A stretch of 64,000 bases of DNA from Hymenolepis diminuta (taxonomy: Eukaryota; Platyhelminthes; Cestoda; Cyclophyllidea; Hymenolepididae). A program made the position numbers and the translations under genes. The DNA is taken from NCBI GenBank assembly GCA_900708905.1, contig CAADRB010000009.1, positions 494,439 to 558,438 of the forward strand, given 5' to 3'. The notes below the pieces were generated by a model. That model had not been told where the DNA came from and ran no database searches. It saw only the letters and a list, made by a program, of their open reading frames with translations. Shown one piece after another: positions 23,047-36,134 of the stretch; the stretch's first letter is position 1; every line of letters starts with the position of its first letter.

Positions 23047-23733
23047 ATGATATTTGTGTCAGTCGGGTCATTCCATCTAAATGCCCCTATTGATAAAAAT
23101 CCGTCGACGAAGTATGGCTGCTGCAATCTATCAAGAACAAGAATGTTGGTTAGAGATGAAGGGGATGGGCAACTTGGCTTTGGAAAAGTAAGGTTTTCTG
23201 AAGTCACTACTGCTCCTGCTGATCAGTTAGTAGTCCACCTCAGTGGATGTACACCAGTGGGGATCGACCTCAACACCAATGATCTAATAGACATGGACAT
23301 TGACCTCTGCACGTTTATATATTCAAAATTTTATAATCAAATAACTACTTTGTCGTTTCTGTCACTTCCAAAAGATTGTAAAAGCGAGTTAGACATGATC
23401 AATTCAGTTGGTCCGTCAATCGATGAAATCAGTTTCTTTCTGGCCCACAACGAAATATATTCGCCCAATTTAGTAAATAAGCGCGAAATCACAGCACCGT
23501 TATCTTCCCTCTTTAAGACTGGGTCAGCTCTAGACGACATAAGTACGCGCCTAACACTCATCGACGGTGCTGAGATGGATAGATTAAATCTGCAACTACA
23601 GTCCATCAAATGTGAGGTTAGATCAATGTCTCCAAAATTATGCCAAATAACTGTATATACGAAACAGGTCAGAAGTATCGAGGAGATGTCAATAATTTTG
23701 CAAATGGATATAATATATACATTATATTTATGA
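23047..23733 (+). CDS. Uncharacterised single-exon ORF (228 aa), possibly dynamitin-like or a retrocopy
   Basis: An ATG-to-TGA frame of 229 codons, open about 15 codons further upstream, far longer than expected by chance at this GC. The C-terminal third looks like a heptad-patterned helix (ISTRLTLIDGAEMDRLNLQL followed by QSIKCEV). By eye it weakly resembles the coiled-coil region of dynactin subunit 2 (p50 dynamitin), with a preceding APLSSLF motif. The N-terminal half was not recognised. There is no intron, although neighbouring genes are full of them, which fits a retrocopy or a trans-spliced single-exon gene. It converges on METTL5 with 45 bp between the stops. Identity is uncertain; that it is or recently was coding is more likely. 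Confidence 0.45.
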   Translation: MIFVSVGSFHLNAPIDKNPSTKYGCCNLSRTRMLVRDEGDGQLGFGKVRFSEVTTAPADQLVVHLSGCTPVGIDLNTNDLIDMDIDLCTFIYSKFYNQITTLSFLSLPKDCKSELDMINSVGPSIDEISFFLAHNEIYSPNLVNKREITAPLSSLFKTGSALDDISTRLTLIDGAEMDRLNLQLQSIKCEVRSMSPKLCQITVYTKQVRSIEEMSIILQMDIIYTLYL

Positions 23734-23778
23734 GAAATAAAGATGGACTAAATATACAGTTATAGATACAGTGATTTC

Positions 23779-24576
23779 TTAAACGGATTGATCGAACCAA
23801 GAGTGAACAAAATCAACAGCAATATCTTTGGAAGCTTGTTTGTGCCTTGTGTACATCTTGGGAATGTCAAATCGCAGTTCTGCAATCACTTCACAGTTGG
23901 CTCCAAGTCCTTGAACTGTTTTCACAATATGCTAAAGAGAAAATTAGGAATAAAACACCGGAAAACCCTTCGAGTTGTGGTTTTATGCAGAGAATAGACA
24001 TGTTCATTACTCATACTGAGACCGACCTTTAAAAATTCCACATCAATTCCTGGAAAAATGATAATGATTAGAACTAATCAACCTTTGTTTTTATCTGTAG
24101 TTCCAAAAGGAGGGTTCAGAATTACGGTATCAAAGGGTTTGACCGTAGGTGGGGAAAGTTTTTTAACATCTGTGACGACTAAGTTAATACGAGCTGCAGA
24201 TTCTGGAGAGAAATTTCCTTCCAAATTTAACTGGAAATCTGAGATGGCATCTTCATCGATATCAAAACCAACAACGAAACTGAAAAGATGGGTTATGGGG
24301 GGGACAAAAAAAACCTGGCATCAAGTAAATGAGCTCCGATAGAGAGCATTCCTGTTCCACAACCGAGATCGCCCACAACTTTTCCTTCAATTGCGTCATG
24401 ACGTGTCTGCATATCGAATAATATATCACCTAATTTAAATAACATGAATGAGAGAACTTACTTGCTACGTGGGCAGAGGTTGGATATTGTTCCAAATTCT
24501 GCTTTGGATTAGAAAAGGATTCTAAGTTTTGAAGCTCCATTTGAAGATTCTTCTTACTTATACAAGTGGAAATCAT
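23779..24576 (-). CDS. METTL5: 18S rRNA N6-adenosine methyltransferase METTL5
   Basis: With TRMT112, METTL5 methylates one adenosine of 18S rRNA (A1832 in human). The gene is complete on the minus strand. Exons: 24462-24576, 24315-24429, 24083-24279, 23967-24049 and 23779-23931, giving 220 aa (human 209). The first exon carries an ATG and LEQYPTSAHVA. The SAM-binding motif is DLGCGTG, followed by GFDIDED. The catalytic motif is NPPFGT, followed by GIDVEFLK and VYSLHKTTTR. The C-terminus reads CEVIAELRFDIPKMY and ends in WFDQSV. The four introns are 32, 35, 33 and 35 nt, all GT-AG, and removing them gives a gapless family match over the core. Short plus-strand ORFs over 23788-24342 are antisense shadows. 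Confidence 0.96.
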
Positions 24577-26649
24577 GATCTATGCAGATGAAATTATGAA
24601 CCGGACTGAGAATGAAAAATTATATAATTAATAATATTATTCAAAAGTGACATAAAATATGTCTGTATTCCAACTGTCTATAGAATAACACAAACACCAT
24701 GTGACAGACGCAGAACTGCAGCCAGACCCACTCTTCCAGCTTTTTCCTTAGCGCCAAAGGAAATTAGGAGATTCCAAGGTCATGCTCACCTCTCGCAATA
24801 ATAAATATTTAATGCACAAACAATGTCAATTTTTATTTTAATTACCTTGCAATTTATTTTAAATTGTGCTTATATGTGTTAAAATATATTTTTGTTCGTC
24901 AAAAATCTTTCTCATAAAATCAGCAACTGAAGAATACCGTTGCCTATAAAATAGAAATTAACGCACATTTTTAAAATTTATTAAAAAATGCGTGGTTAAT
25001 ATGATAATTATGATAAGAGGAGTGAAAAACCAAGGCGAAACTGATATGACACTCATGTTCCTTAAGGAATTGCTTTTGTTGCAAATATAATCCGACGAAA
25101 CCGCAATATAAACCAGCCAGTGCCAAATATGACTCATGTTTTGTGTCGATATGTTGAATTATTTATTTGCACTTTGATCAAATCATTTAAAGAAATTCGT
25201 TCGAGTTAAAGGGAATGAAAAAGCGGAAATTAAGAGGATCCAAAAAATCTTACATACAATAATTATTTTTAGGAAGTATTATTTTTAATATGTGGTAAAA
25301 ACATAGCCTGATATTTTGCAAGTATGCAATTCTCTTATTTGATATTGACTTATCGAAGTTAATAGATGCATTACGAGTCCAGACTGGACCCAATTAAATG
25401 TTTGTCATCACCATCGTAGTGTGCACATACTAGGCCCATACTTCTGCGCTATCTAATCGTCTGATGATGATTTTTATCGGTTGCCCATCAACAGTCAGAG
25501 ATCGCGAAATCTATTAATTCCCTTATCGTGCCTCAATAGCCCCTCTTTACCACAACCCAGATACCGCCGCTCTTCTCATTTCCCTCCGATTCCCAATACC
25601 TCCTATCCCTTGCTTCCAATTCATTTTGGTCCAATTCAATTCTTTACGCTTTCATTTGGGAAAGACTCTTACATCCTTTTAGTCTCTAGGGTGGTCATTG
25701 GTTTAGCAATGGAATTTCAAGGCCTAACTTTACTTTACTTTTAAAGTAGTTTTTCTGTCGGAATTACAACTACTTTATTATCTCCATGGTGATTGGTTCA
25801 TGTGTTCCCATCCATTCACGAGCACTTCCACTTCCATCTCTTTCCTTTTATACAAAGAATGAGGTGACTATTCCTCTCATTCTCGGTCACTTCCATCGTC
25901 AATCATCAAATGTTATTTCCTCTTTATAACTCCGGTGCGGACAGACCGGTAGACCTGGAGATAGTGGTAATTTGTGGTAAGGACCAACTGTTACGAATAT
26001 ATAACAGGTAATGTGCGATAATCTGACTTCTAAATGCTAACTGCTGAGATGTAAATAGTCTTAACTTCAAGAACTGATATAATCCGCTTTACTCATGCAG
26101 GTGCCACACCTGTATTTTATACGTAGTTGCACTAGTTACAAATTTGAACAGGCCAAGTAGAATATTTCGTATTGTGCGTCCTTTTCTTATAAACCATAAG
26201 GAAATTAGTTTAAATATAAAAGGCATTGGAGAATCAAAAGTTAATAAAAGTAAAAAAATAATATCCAATGAAAGAATTACTTTGAAAAACTGCCGTTTAC
26301 TTTAAAATAACAGTGACGAATGTGCTGAAGATGCGGAAAAGTCTTAAAAACAAATTTTTCTGCAGAGCTTTTTCAGTTGTCGTGGCATTATCTCATGCAT
26401 TCACACTGGAAGTGATGGTAATTGGATGCACACTGCTTTAAGTATCACTGCGAATACACACCTGGGAACTCTTTTATGTTATTGTTGCAAAACTAGAATA
26501 TATAATGTAGGTGGTAACAAGGCAGTAGATTTCCATGTAAAAACATGGAAACGAGCAATACTGACATTGAGATTGACTAGAACTGAAGCTTCAGAAATCT
26601 TATTAACAACAGAATAAATAAACTAACAAGCCGCCATGATATCCTTATG

Positions 26650-27010
26650 TCCCTATGACTCACCTCTACCTGTCATATCCAGATAACTTTATCGATTCTC
26701 CCCTTTCTATAACTGTCCCGTTTCATTTGAAAGTACATCTGCACACATACCTCATGCGCGTCTTTGCCCAAGTGACTCATATAAACTGTCTTTATTTCCG
26801 CCGAGACACTGCCTTTCATCGCCATTGTCCCATATCTCTCTCTTACCCGCTTGAATCCTCATTGTGGCTTTATCAGTACATACTGGTCAGAACAGTTCTT
26901 AGTCTTCTGCTCCAGAACTGGTGTTAGCTGTTAACCGTTAGTTGTTATCTTAATTCCAACAAGTTCCACAGATGAAGGAGTTCGTTGAAACAGTTTTTGT
27001 GAATTTCGCT
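26650..27010 (+). mobile_element. LTR/TRIM-like element, copy B
   Basis: Plus-strand counterpart of copy A: TTTATCGATTCTCC, CTGTCCCGTTTCATTTGAAA, GCCCAAGTGACTCATATAAA (TATA-like box), a pyrimidine-rich block, CTTGAATCCTCATTGTGGCT and GTTAGCTGTTAACCG, all in the same order and spacing. It is non-coding; the 90-aa frame over it is mirrored by the frame over copy A, which only reflects the shared repeat. Confidence 0.55.
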
Positions 27011-30000
27011 CCGGAATAAAAAGAACTCGATTCTCTTCCACGTAGAAATAAAACCATTCAAAGAAAATTAAGTGGATATTCTGATCAATTAAATTATTAT
27101 TGCCACCTCTCAGAGTAAATAACTGAAATAGGTAACGAAATTAAAGACTCGGTTGTAGCAATTTGAAGAGTATAAAATTTTTAAATCGATTAGATAATAG
27201 CTAAAGTCCAACACAACCTAACTCTTTTTGATATTGGGCAGTATTTCCCAGCATAATTAAAAGTGAGCGTTGGTTTTGATTATCGCAATCAAAATAGCAA
27301 TAACACATTACAAAAATGTGCTGAAGAGAAAGTAAAATTTTATCAAGGTTTGAATTCCGAATTCCGCAGGATTTCTCACCTATATCGAGGACAAGGAAGC
27401 TAATATATCTGAGACCCTAATGCATTAATATGCCTGTTTATTTATAAAAATAGTACAAATTATACTATTCAGACGAGTCTTGAGAAAATAATTTGGGAAA
27501 GGTTAGGGAGACTTTGTCCATGGGAAAAGGGAAGAATTTGTGCTGTCTCTTTTTCAAATATCCTTTGAAGAGAATTGCATTGAATCTAGTGTCAACATTA
27601 GGGATAACATTCTGAAATGCGGCATTCTAACCACCCACGTGATTTAAAAGGCTTAAAGCAACTGGGAAGTTCTCGTTAATCGATGAAAGATGATATTGCA
27701 AAATCTTCGAATTTCCCTGAGGCGATGACCTGTTCCTTTTAGAGACAGGAGTCCATATTTCTGGTTGTTTTAGCCATTACTATCCAGAAAAAAAAAGACG
27801 TTATTGATGTCTTGATTGATGTACCCTAGCCGTGGCTTAATATAAGCTTTCTTGTTAGTTCACCATGGAAACTGAACATTCAAAGGAAATTTTTGAGTTG
27901 GAGAATCTTACAGTCAATAAACAAAGCTTCCTTCTTTGGACCATGGATTTCTCAGAAATATCCATTGAGCTAATTCCTCACATATGGCTCTGTGAGAGCG
28001 CAATCCGATCACCCTCCCCCTTCACTATGAAAAGTATAAGATAAACCTGATTCTAATATTTTATTGAATAAAGAATATATTATACTATTATCTTTGATTG
28101 AAAAAAGTGATCTTGTTATTTCTGGTTAAGGAGCGCCTGTTGTATATTTATTAAAATTAACATTACAACTATTAAATAGTCTTCATTTTGCCAAAACATT
28201 TAAAGACGACATTTCTTTTTTTCTTTGCTATTTGTCGCAAAAATATACTCAGTGTTGGGGAAAAATTATTTTTACTTATTTAACATAGTGAATGAAGGTT
28301 TAATAGTAGACCCATGCAAGACACGCTACAATTTTATTATTACTATCCCCTACAAATGGATTAAGATAATAAAACAGAGTATGGGTAAAGTGAGGCATAT
28401 AGAGATTTTCGAATTTATTACAATACAGACAATCCAGTCCGTCCCAAAAATAAAAACTTGGAAATACAAGAATGACTAAATCGGGAAATTAAAACTGATT
28501 GGTGTGTATGCGCATTAATATTATCCATGGCAAAATAATAAAATGGGGACCGGGAAATTAGGGCGCACGTGAGAAAGCAACTGACCGCAGGTTTCTGGTC
28601 TTTGTCGTTCAGACCTTTTTCCATCTCATCGCAGATTGGCATCCCTATGGTTGAGTTTCCTCGGTCACCGTCGTTGGCACTATCCGTGTCGCGACATGTG
28701 ATTGGCATATAAAAGAGAGAAATAAAAATGATTGGTTATTTTGTATTTAGTTTTGGTTTCATCGCCATTAATGGCGGCGCCCTGTACTGTACGTCTTACA
28801 ATAGCTAAGGATTTAAAAATTGTGGCATTAAAAAGTGGCTCTTCATTTGAATTCTGGATTCATCAAGGTGTTCACTTTGATTATTTAATATAATTCAGTG
28901 AGTCATGTTTTAATGTTCCGAATATCAAATTTTATGATTTGACCTCTATATTCTTGGGTGTGTTCATGTCCATGATATTCGAAGGTTGTAGCGGATGCTA
29001 CACCAATAAGTCTTTTGCTACACCTAATTAATCCTCCTAGCAGTCCAAATAGCCTCTAGTAGAGTTCTCTATTATCAATTCACTCCCAAATTAGCTAAGC
29101 TATGACCAAAATGGTAAGAACCGGTAAGATGCTGAGTGGAGAGGGTTTATTGACCACTTCTTTTCTTTTTCATAAATGCTTAGTCATTAAATACAAAGCC
29201 ATGGTGGACTGCAGGGATCTTGATTGCTGATTGGTTTGGGAGGTCCACGCTTGATCTCAACGCGACCGATTACATGTTCGCACTTCCCGTGGTGAGCTCT
29301 AGCGCACGTGATTCAATCAGCCTTGTTAGCGTTGTGAACCCCACATGGTTATAGACTACTTGACTACGTTTAGTGGTTAGTTATTTCGATACACTTTTCG
29401 CTTCTACTAACTAGAGGCATCTAGGCGATATCAGGCAAAACATTTTTAACGTGATAGTGAACAGTAGAGCATCAGAGATCATTGTTACGAAGCAGCAGTT
29501 TCACTTGAATGCTCATTAAAGTTCGCCTAAAATTCTTCAATGTGTAATTCGCAATTCTCCGTCCATCAGATACTGAGATACTTTCATACTCAGTACATTT
29601 TTCGAGGAATTCGAGCCGAAAATAGCTATTCCGACTATGTCTAGCTATGTGTATACTTAAAGGCTTCATCAGACTCCCCTATATAAGGATTTTATATCCG
29701 GATTAGCAATTTAAGAAACGCATCAAAGGGAGTCCCATATTACGCTATAGAGATTTAAGAAAAACTTCTCTGAAATCATGGTTCTTTTCATGCTCAGCAT
29801 AAGACCAGCTACAAAAGATTATACCGGGCATAAATAGCATATGCAGTAATGTATGAGGACGATTAACATTATAAGTAGGCCAATAGGCTTCAGCCAACCT
29901 AACAGATCTCATATATCCCGTGCCAGTAGGGTTCTTAGGATAAAAAGGTGCTGATGGCGAACTTTGCCCTTTTCTTTAGCCTAAAGGATTGTTATTTAGG

Positions 30001-32767
30001 ATAAAATATCGATAAAGCTGATTTATCGTAGTCAATCGCCTTGAGTGAACACAGCTTACGGAGCTCTGTTAACTTAAAATTTTAGATACCTCAGCTCTAC
30101 GGAAAATCATTTAAGATCGTCTGTCTTCTCAACCACTGGAAGAAAAACTGAAATGAAGCGGCAAGACCGGCTCTTTCTGAATAAAAAAATGGTCAATAAC
30201 CACTGAACATCGTTAATAAGCACTTGCTGCAATCCCGGAGTGAATTGTGAAAATTAAATTTTAGAAAATAAATTACTCAATTAGTGAATTTTGTACAACC
30301 CGAATCCGAAAATCGGATCAAGTAAAACTCTTTGATATCTTGACATCATTCTCTGCATCTTTTAATCCCCTCCATTAAATCATTTGTTGGGCTCTGCGTT
30401 ATTCGATGTCAGTTGCTTCCCACAATTAAAAACTGTTGGGTTTTTTATAATGCTATGGGTAATGATAATAATAATAGCCCAAAGGATTAAAAATAAATAT
30501 TTAATAAAGTGAAGAGGATGCTATTACCATCCCAGATTATATGAAGAATGGCGTATCAAAAGCCAAATTTCATTCTCCATGTATTAAAATCCCTTTATTA
30601 TTTTGGGACGCTTATTTATCTGACTTGATTGAACACCTAAAACTCCTGGGCATAAGTAAAATTATATATTTTTACATTTGAGATTTTGCATAAATGAGGA
30701 TTAACAATCGCACAATATTCACAAAATAGCAAAAGAGGGTGAAGGGAAAACAAATAAAAGATTTCAGTAGTTTATGTTAGCATTACCCACCTCCTTTATA
30801 CAAAATGTGCAACGTACAACGTTATTGTCAATAGTTGGTATCAGAAATTTAGTAATTAAACGTTATTTCAATATATAGGAGGAGAAATATAAAAATAATA
30901 ATCTTCTCAAGGGAAAATCTGCAATAATTTTTGTACTTTATTTTCTCTCTGACAGATGACGATAAGCTAAAAATTTGTGTCTTGTTCGATTTGCAAATTT
31001 TTCTGTATCATTGGATTTATGGAAATGTGCACCCGTTTAACGGAGAAGCATGAATACCCATAACACCTAGGTTGTTAATCAGGACAGTCAGGTAAAGGTC
31101 ATTTCAAAATAATCTGATTCCGTGGATTTCGAAAGGAGACTTGTTTTCTCCTTCACTTTTGCCGTAAAAGGTTGTAAATCTCAGACACCACTAAGTTAGA
31201 AAAGAAAAATTATTCTGCTAACTTATCACCCATTGAGCTTCTGGGGTATTCACCAAAACGTGAGAGAAAGGAGACAAAAGTGTAATTAAATATTTCATTT
31301 ACAGGGGATACGTTACGACGTCCGTCACGAGGCCGGTAAATTGGACAATTTAGTGAATAGAAGAGTGAGTGGTAGCAGTGGGAGAAATGATAGATGATAA
31401 AGCAGGATATGAATTTTAGAAGTGAAATATATTAATAAGTAACATCAGATAGTGGCACAATTAGTTAAAAGAGATTTGTGAAAGAAATCTTCCTTCTTAT
31501 AATCAGCTTTATTTTAGAACTCTCTGATATATACTACTGATAAATGGAATTTTAATATTAGGTATTTAAAGAAACTTTTAAGCTAGTTTCAAAAATCCGA
31601 AAGGAGGAACATTTGGAATTCTTGCATTAAGATTAATTGAATTTCGAGTTTCAACTATATACCTTTTGGAGTAAGGAACATGATAGGCAGTTGTTTACTG
31701 GCAAAAGTTGAGCAATTTAACTACCACAATGTATGCAAATATGTGGAGCACATCCGAAAGTGCGTTTAAAATCTGAATAAACAATTTCCGTACAAGTTCA
31801 ACTTACAGATAAAATGTAGAAAACTGTTTACCATCTGAATCGAGCGGTGTGGGATCAAGTAAAGAAGCGATCTTTCTGTGACTTGCGAAATTAAACACTT
31901 TAAACGCAGCCAAATTGAGTGAAAATAGCGGCAGAAATGATTATCGACGCTTGATGCATTTTGATCTGCGTGAAAATCTCACAGACTAAATGTGTTAGCC
32001 TCGTAACCAGTAAACCGAAAGGTGGCCAGTGAGGATTTATGTGTTAGAGTTATGTGAGGTGAGAAAATCGATAAATATTTTAAAGGTTGTGTAATAAGCC
32101 ATAAGCAGAAGAGGGTAAGGCTAAAAATTTAAGAGGCATGAAACTAATAAATTTGAAAAACGCTTTAAGTTAATAGTTGACTGTAAGTGAGCCCAAAGTC
32201 ACTACAATATAATATTTCCATAAGATCAACATATATAATAAATCAGTGGATATGCATGACATTTCAGGTTCACATTCTGCTCTTCAAATCCTAATTCCAA
32301 CTTAACTGGATGAATATGGAGATGATAACAGTCAAAACGCTCATTCCATTATTCACGTTTGAAGCTGACGATTAATATTTGAAGGAAATTTTGAAACTTA
32401 ATTTATAGGTGACGGTCGATGAATTGTAAACGTTATCAGGAACCCGATTTGAAGTTTTTTTCAGTGTACTGGAGCGAAACTCGTAAGTTTCACTCCTTGT
32501 GCACAGGAGTATAGATTATTGGATTCTACACTAGCACCTGGATATATAAGGCTACCACTGAAATAATTATTACTGTGATTATTATAGATCGCTAACCAGG
32601 CAACCGATCATTTACCACGTATCCAGTTCTATATGACCTAGTTTATTTCCATAATAAAACTTCGTTTGAGCAGCAGGCCTTCTTCGTCCTTTCACTTGGG
32701 GTCTGAGTAATTGTAGCTTCATAAAAGAGTAACTGAGCGTTATAAAATTGTCCAAGAATGCGTTATT

Positions 32768-32945
32768 GGTGCTATGATCAACGGGTACATCTGCAATAAA
32801 AGAGGTCACAAGATGGATGCTCATTAATGTCCATGCAGTGATGTGGATGGCCACTTCACTGGATAATTCTGGTTAACGGGAGGAGTGATGGAATACGAGT
32901 TTCTCATAAGAGCGGCTCCAGAATACCTTAACTCTAGCTAAGTTC
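32768..32945 (+). repeat. tRNA-derived SINE, copy 3
   Basis: It shows AGAGGTCACAAGATGGATGC, GCAGTGATGTGGATGGCCAC, TTCTGGTTAACGGGAGGAGT, GAGTTTCTCATAAGAGC and CCAGAATACCTTAACTC, matching the family in order. Confidence 0.75.
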
Positions 32946-35545
32946 AATTCTGTCAGCACTTGTCATAACGGGAATGGGTAGATTTTTTAAAGCGCACTAA
33001 GGAGGAAAGGTATGTTAGTAGAAGGTATGTTCTATGTTGAATTGATAGAACAGGGGGAAAGTGAGCTGGAAAACCCTAAAAAGACTGGAAGGGACCATTA
33101 TATTTCCAAACAATCATATATCTGATAGGAAGTGAACGAGTACGCAAAATCGTCTTATTTCTCCCATAGCAAACTGACACAAGATGAGGTACGAATGATT
33201 CAGTACCATTAACTTGGTATCATCCACATTTGGGTATGCAGGTGTGCATAAAAAATAATAAGCACAGAAATTTACCATCTCCAACACGTCAATGGGATTT
33301 GATTAATGATCATCTTTCAGTATTAGGTATTCGCACGTCATATTTTCCTCGCTTCCGAAAATTTTTCAAGAATTCACTTCAATATATGCATTGTAAGCTA
33401 TGTTACTTCTGATAACTTCGTGCTCGACACATTATATTCTCAAAAATGAAACGTCTTTCTAGATTTTTTCACGATTAAAGTTGGCCTACAGTATTTTGCA
33501 GCTCAAAGATACTTTGCTTAGCAAAAAAACGAGCAGAAAAGTAAATGATATTAGTGAAATGCTCCACAAATTATTGCATGAAATTAGATATTATAAGTCA
33601 AAACTGCAAAAAATGAAAACAACACCGAGTATAAGAATATCAGTATGCTTGAAAAATAATCATTGAAGTTCGTATGATTCTCCTTTGAATTGAAAATCTA
33701 CGCATCCTTTTGTCCAATTCGATCTTTATAGCTATGCAAATAGCGTTTCCTACAGCTGATTAATGTTCACCGTATTAAGCTATTAACCGCTCGATCAGTA
33801 CCTTTAAGACCACCTAGATTTTAAGTCAAAAGAGGGACTTCATGTGTCTATTTGGCAGAAGTAAAATTTAAACAGTGTAGAGAGGTAATTTTAAAACGTT
33901 TTAATCGACATTCAAAATGAGTACTTGGACAGGTGGAGTCATAATAGAATAATAAAATGAATCTTGTGCAGTTGGAGAGTCGTCGCTAAGTGGTAGTTAA
34001 ATGACTCTGGATTGCATCTCGAAATAAATGGAATTATTGTTTCATAAAAGCCAATGAGTACACATTAATTTCGAAAAGTGGATGATGGTGATAGTTAGGG
34101 AACATGTCTTCAATAATAATTAATAAAAGTAGCGATTATTGACAACTTTTCTTTGTATGCAGGTCCGAAATGAATCAGATGGCTAAACCACCCTGGAGCC
34201 TAATTGAAAGCCTGATATTCGTTATATACAGGTATGCGAAAGATGAGAGTAATATACATATATTATTCTCACCATATTATAATTCTTTATTTACTTACCA
34301 ACTGAGTGCACTACTATCCGGAACAATGAATTGATAAAGTATTCGGAATCCATCTGAACTCTTTCAGCATTTAAAAGATTGCAACTGATCATTATTCTTC
34401 TATCCCCCTTGGAATCGTGTCCTCAGCTATTTTCGTACACCTCCGAAAATGAACTTTTCTGTTTGAACTCATCTAAACTGCATTCATACTCTTTTAATAA
34501 AGAACACTCACTTTTATTTACCTATAAATACGAAGAAGTAGCAACAGCCTTCCTCTTAGTCTTAGGCTGCATCAAGTGGTGTCTATCTTTCATTATGAGA
34601 TTCAAATAGCCAATATATACGTCATTCAAAAGGTAAAAGATGCCCATTCAATGTATACATGGACTTGTACCGACAAATCTCGAACACACATTTGTTGTTA
34701 GCATATTCAGGCTTTACATCACTAGTTAACTAGGAGCGTTATATATCTTGACAGTTTTGAGAATATCATACAAAGGTCAAAAATATTCGAATGCGAATAT
34801 CGGCATATGAGCTTTTTCCCTTAGTAGAATGGACTCGTACCTTATTCTACACAAATTCAATCTCCCAAAAAGTACTTGCATTTTCTTATATACACAAAAT
34901 TCCAGAAACTGACACAACCACAACATACAAATCAGGTAATAGGACTCCCGATTGTTTGGGGTTTTCAGAAGAGAAATTTAATTCACCCAATAGCTGCCCG
35001 TCCCTCTCTTTTACATGTAAGAAGTCTACTTTCGCCATGGGTTGAAGCTGATGGTGCCAAAAACCGAATATCAATAGTCTCACTTCGTATATAGGGATGC
35101 AGGTAGCAACATTTAGATAAATTTACCGGGAGACAACCTCCGTGCGGATGCATCACTGATTAGAGTGGCTTCGCCTTACACGGCTTAGATAAACTGTGTT
35201 TTGGATTTTCTCACATATCTGCCGCATGTTAGGACTTTAACTAGTCAAACTATTCAATATCCATTTCCAAGAAACTCCAAATAATTTAAAATGCTCCTTT
35301 CAAATAAACAAAACATTTATACCAAAATCCAGTACACATTAAATTAAATATTTAACAAAGCACAAAATACACTGCAAACCATGGCCAATGAAAGAATGAA
35401 ATGGCACACTTTACAATGAATGAAAAAAAGGAGGCACAGAAAGAAAGAGAGCTTAATGGAGAAAAACTAAAGGTAAAACCACGAAAGTAAAATCTGAAAG
35501 ACATCTGAGGAAGTGTTGAGGGTTTACGAATGTGTGTGTGCTCGA

Positions 35546-36134
35546 TCATTTCCAGTCGGGATATTCGTCGTTTCTAAAACCACGTGAACCCTTTGGTGCA
35601 AAGTAGATCCGCCTTTCATTAAAGAACAGTGGTACCACTCCCAGATAGGCTGTTCTAGCTACTCCCGCCTTGAAATCTTGCATAGCTCCCACGTATTTCG
35701 CAGCAGCAACGAAATCCTCATGCGATGAATACTCATATCTACACGAGGAGCCCTCTATTGGGGCTATTTCTTTTACTTTTGACAGCTGGTCGAGACTAGT
35801 GAGTAGTATCGACTTGTCATAGACTTCACTAAGGAATTTCGCATCGTAAACCTCGGGTTTGAGCGTCATACGAAGGAGTGTGGAGTTGAATACAAAGGGT
35901 TTGTTACTGAGATGATTGAATCGAAGATGAGTGTCAAAGAACTGTCCATTGGAGACACCAATACGGCCAAAAGTGTGAGAACGAGAGATCTCTGGCCGAA
36001 TACAGGCTCGACCCCGTCGGAAGGTCTTACTTCGCAGGAACTCGTCCCAAAAAGCATCTGGCCAAATTGACCGTAATTCCTCGTCCCATAGGCGGCGTGT
36101 CAACATCCATCCAAGACCGGGAAAGAAATCACTT
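35546..36134 (-). CDS. MGAT1: MGAT1 terminal exon
   Basis: Its first base completes the arginine codon of the previous exon (LLYR|SDFFPGLG). It encodes the second half of the catalytic domain, ending in NDEYPDWK and a TGA at 35546-35548. The frame continuing above 36134 is intron read-through. Confidence 0.95.

Larger units (their letters stand above)
24577..35545. other. Long intergenic region without recognisable genes
   Basis: About 11 kb between METTL5 and the MGAT1 stop. It holds an LTR-like element (about 26650-27010), a SINE (32768-32945) and AT-rich unique sequence. ORFs here (for example 25481-25744, 28418-28708, 34791-35045) show no domain or splice-supported continuation. A moderately GC-richer block near 29200-29370 may be another repeat. 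Confidence 0.6.

Noticed and set aside
23337..24342. ORFs antisense to METTL5 and to the 228-aa ORF
   Set aside because: The opposite strand carries the conserved motifs (DLGCGTG, NPPFGT) or the longer open frame.
25481..25990. Pyrimidine-rich segment with TTTTATAC box, considered as another LTR copy
   Set aside because: The layout is similar to copies A and B but the sequence does not align with them.
29200..29380. GC-richer segment with tRNA-SINE-like words on the minus strand
   Set aside because: The body and tail blocks of the SINE family are missing; it may be a different repeat but no second copy is in the window.
35125..35215. GC-richer stretch after 35125 that looked like a structured RNA
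   Set aside because: It lacks the conserved core of hammerhead ribozymes and does not resemble a flatworm spliced-leader RNA or a snRNA.
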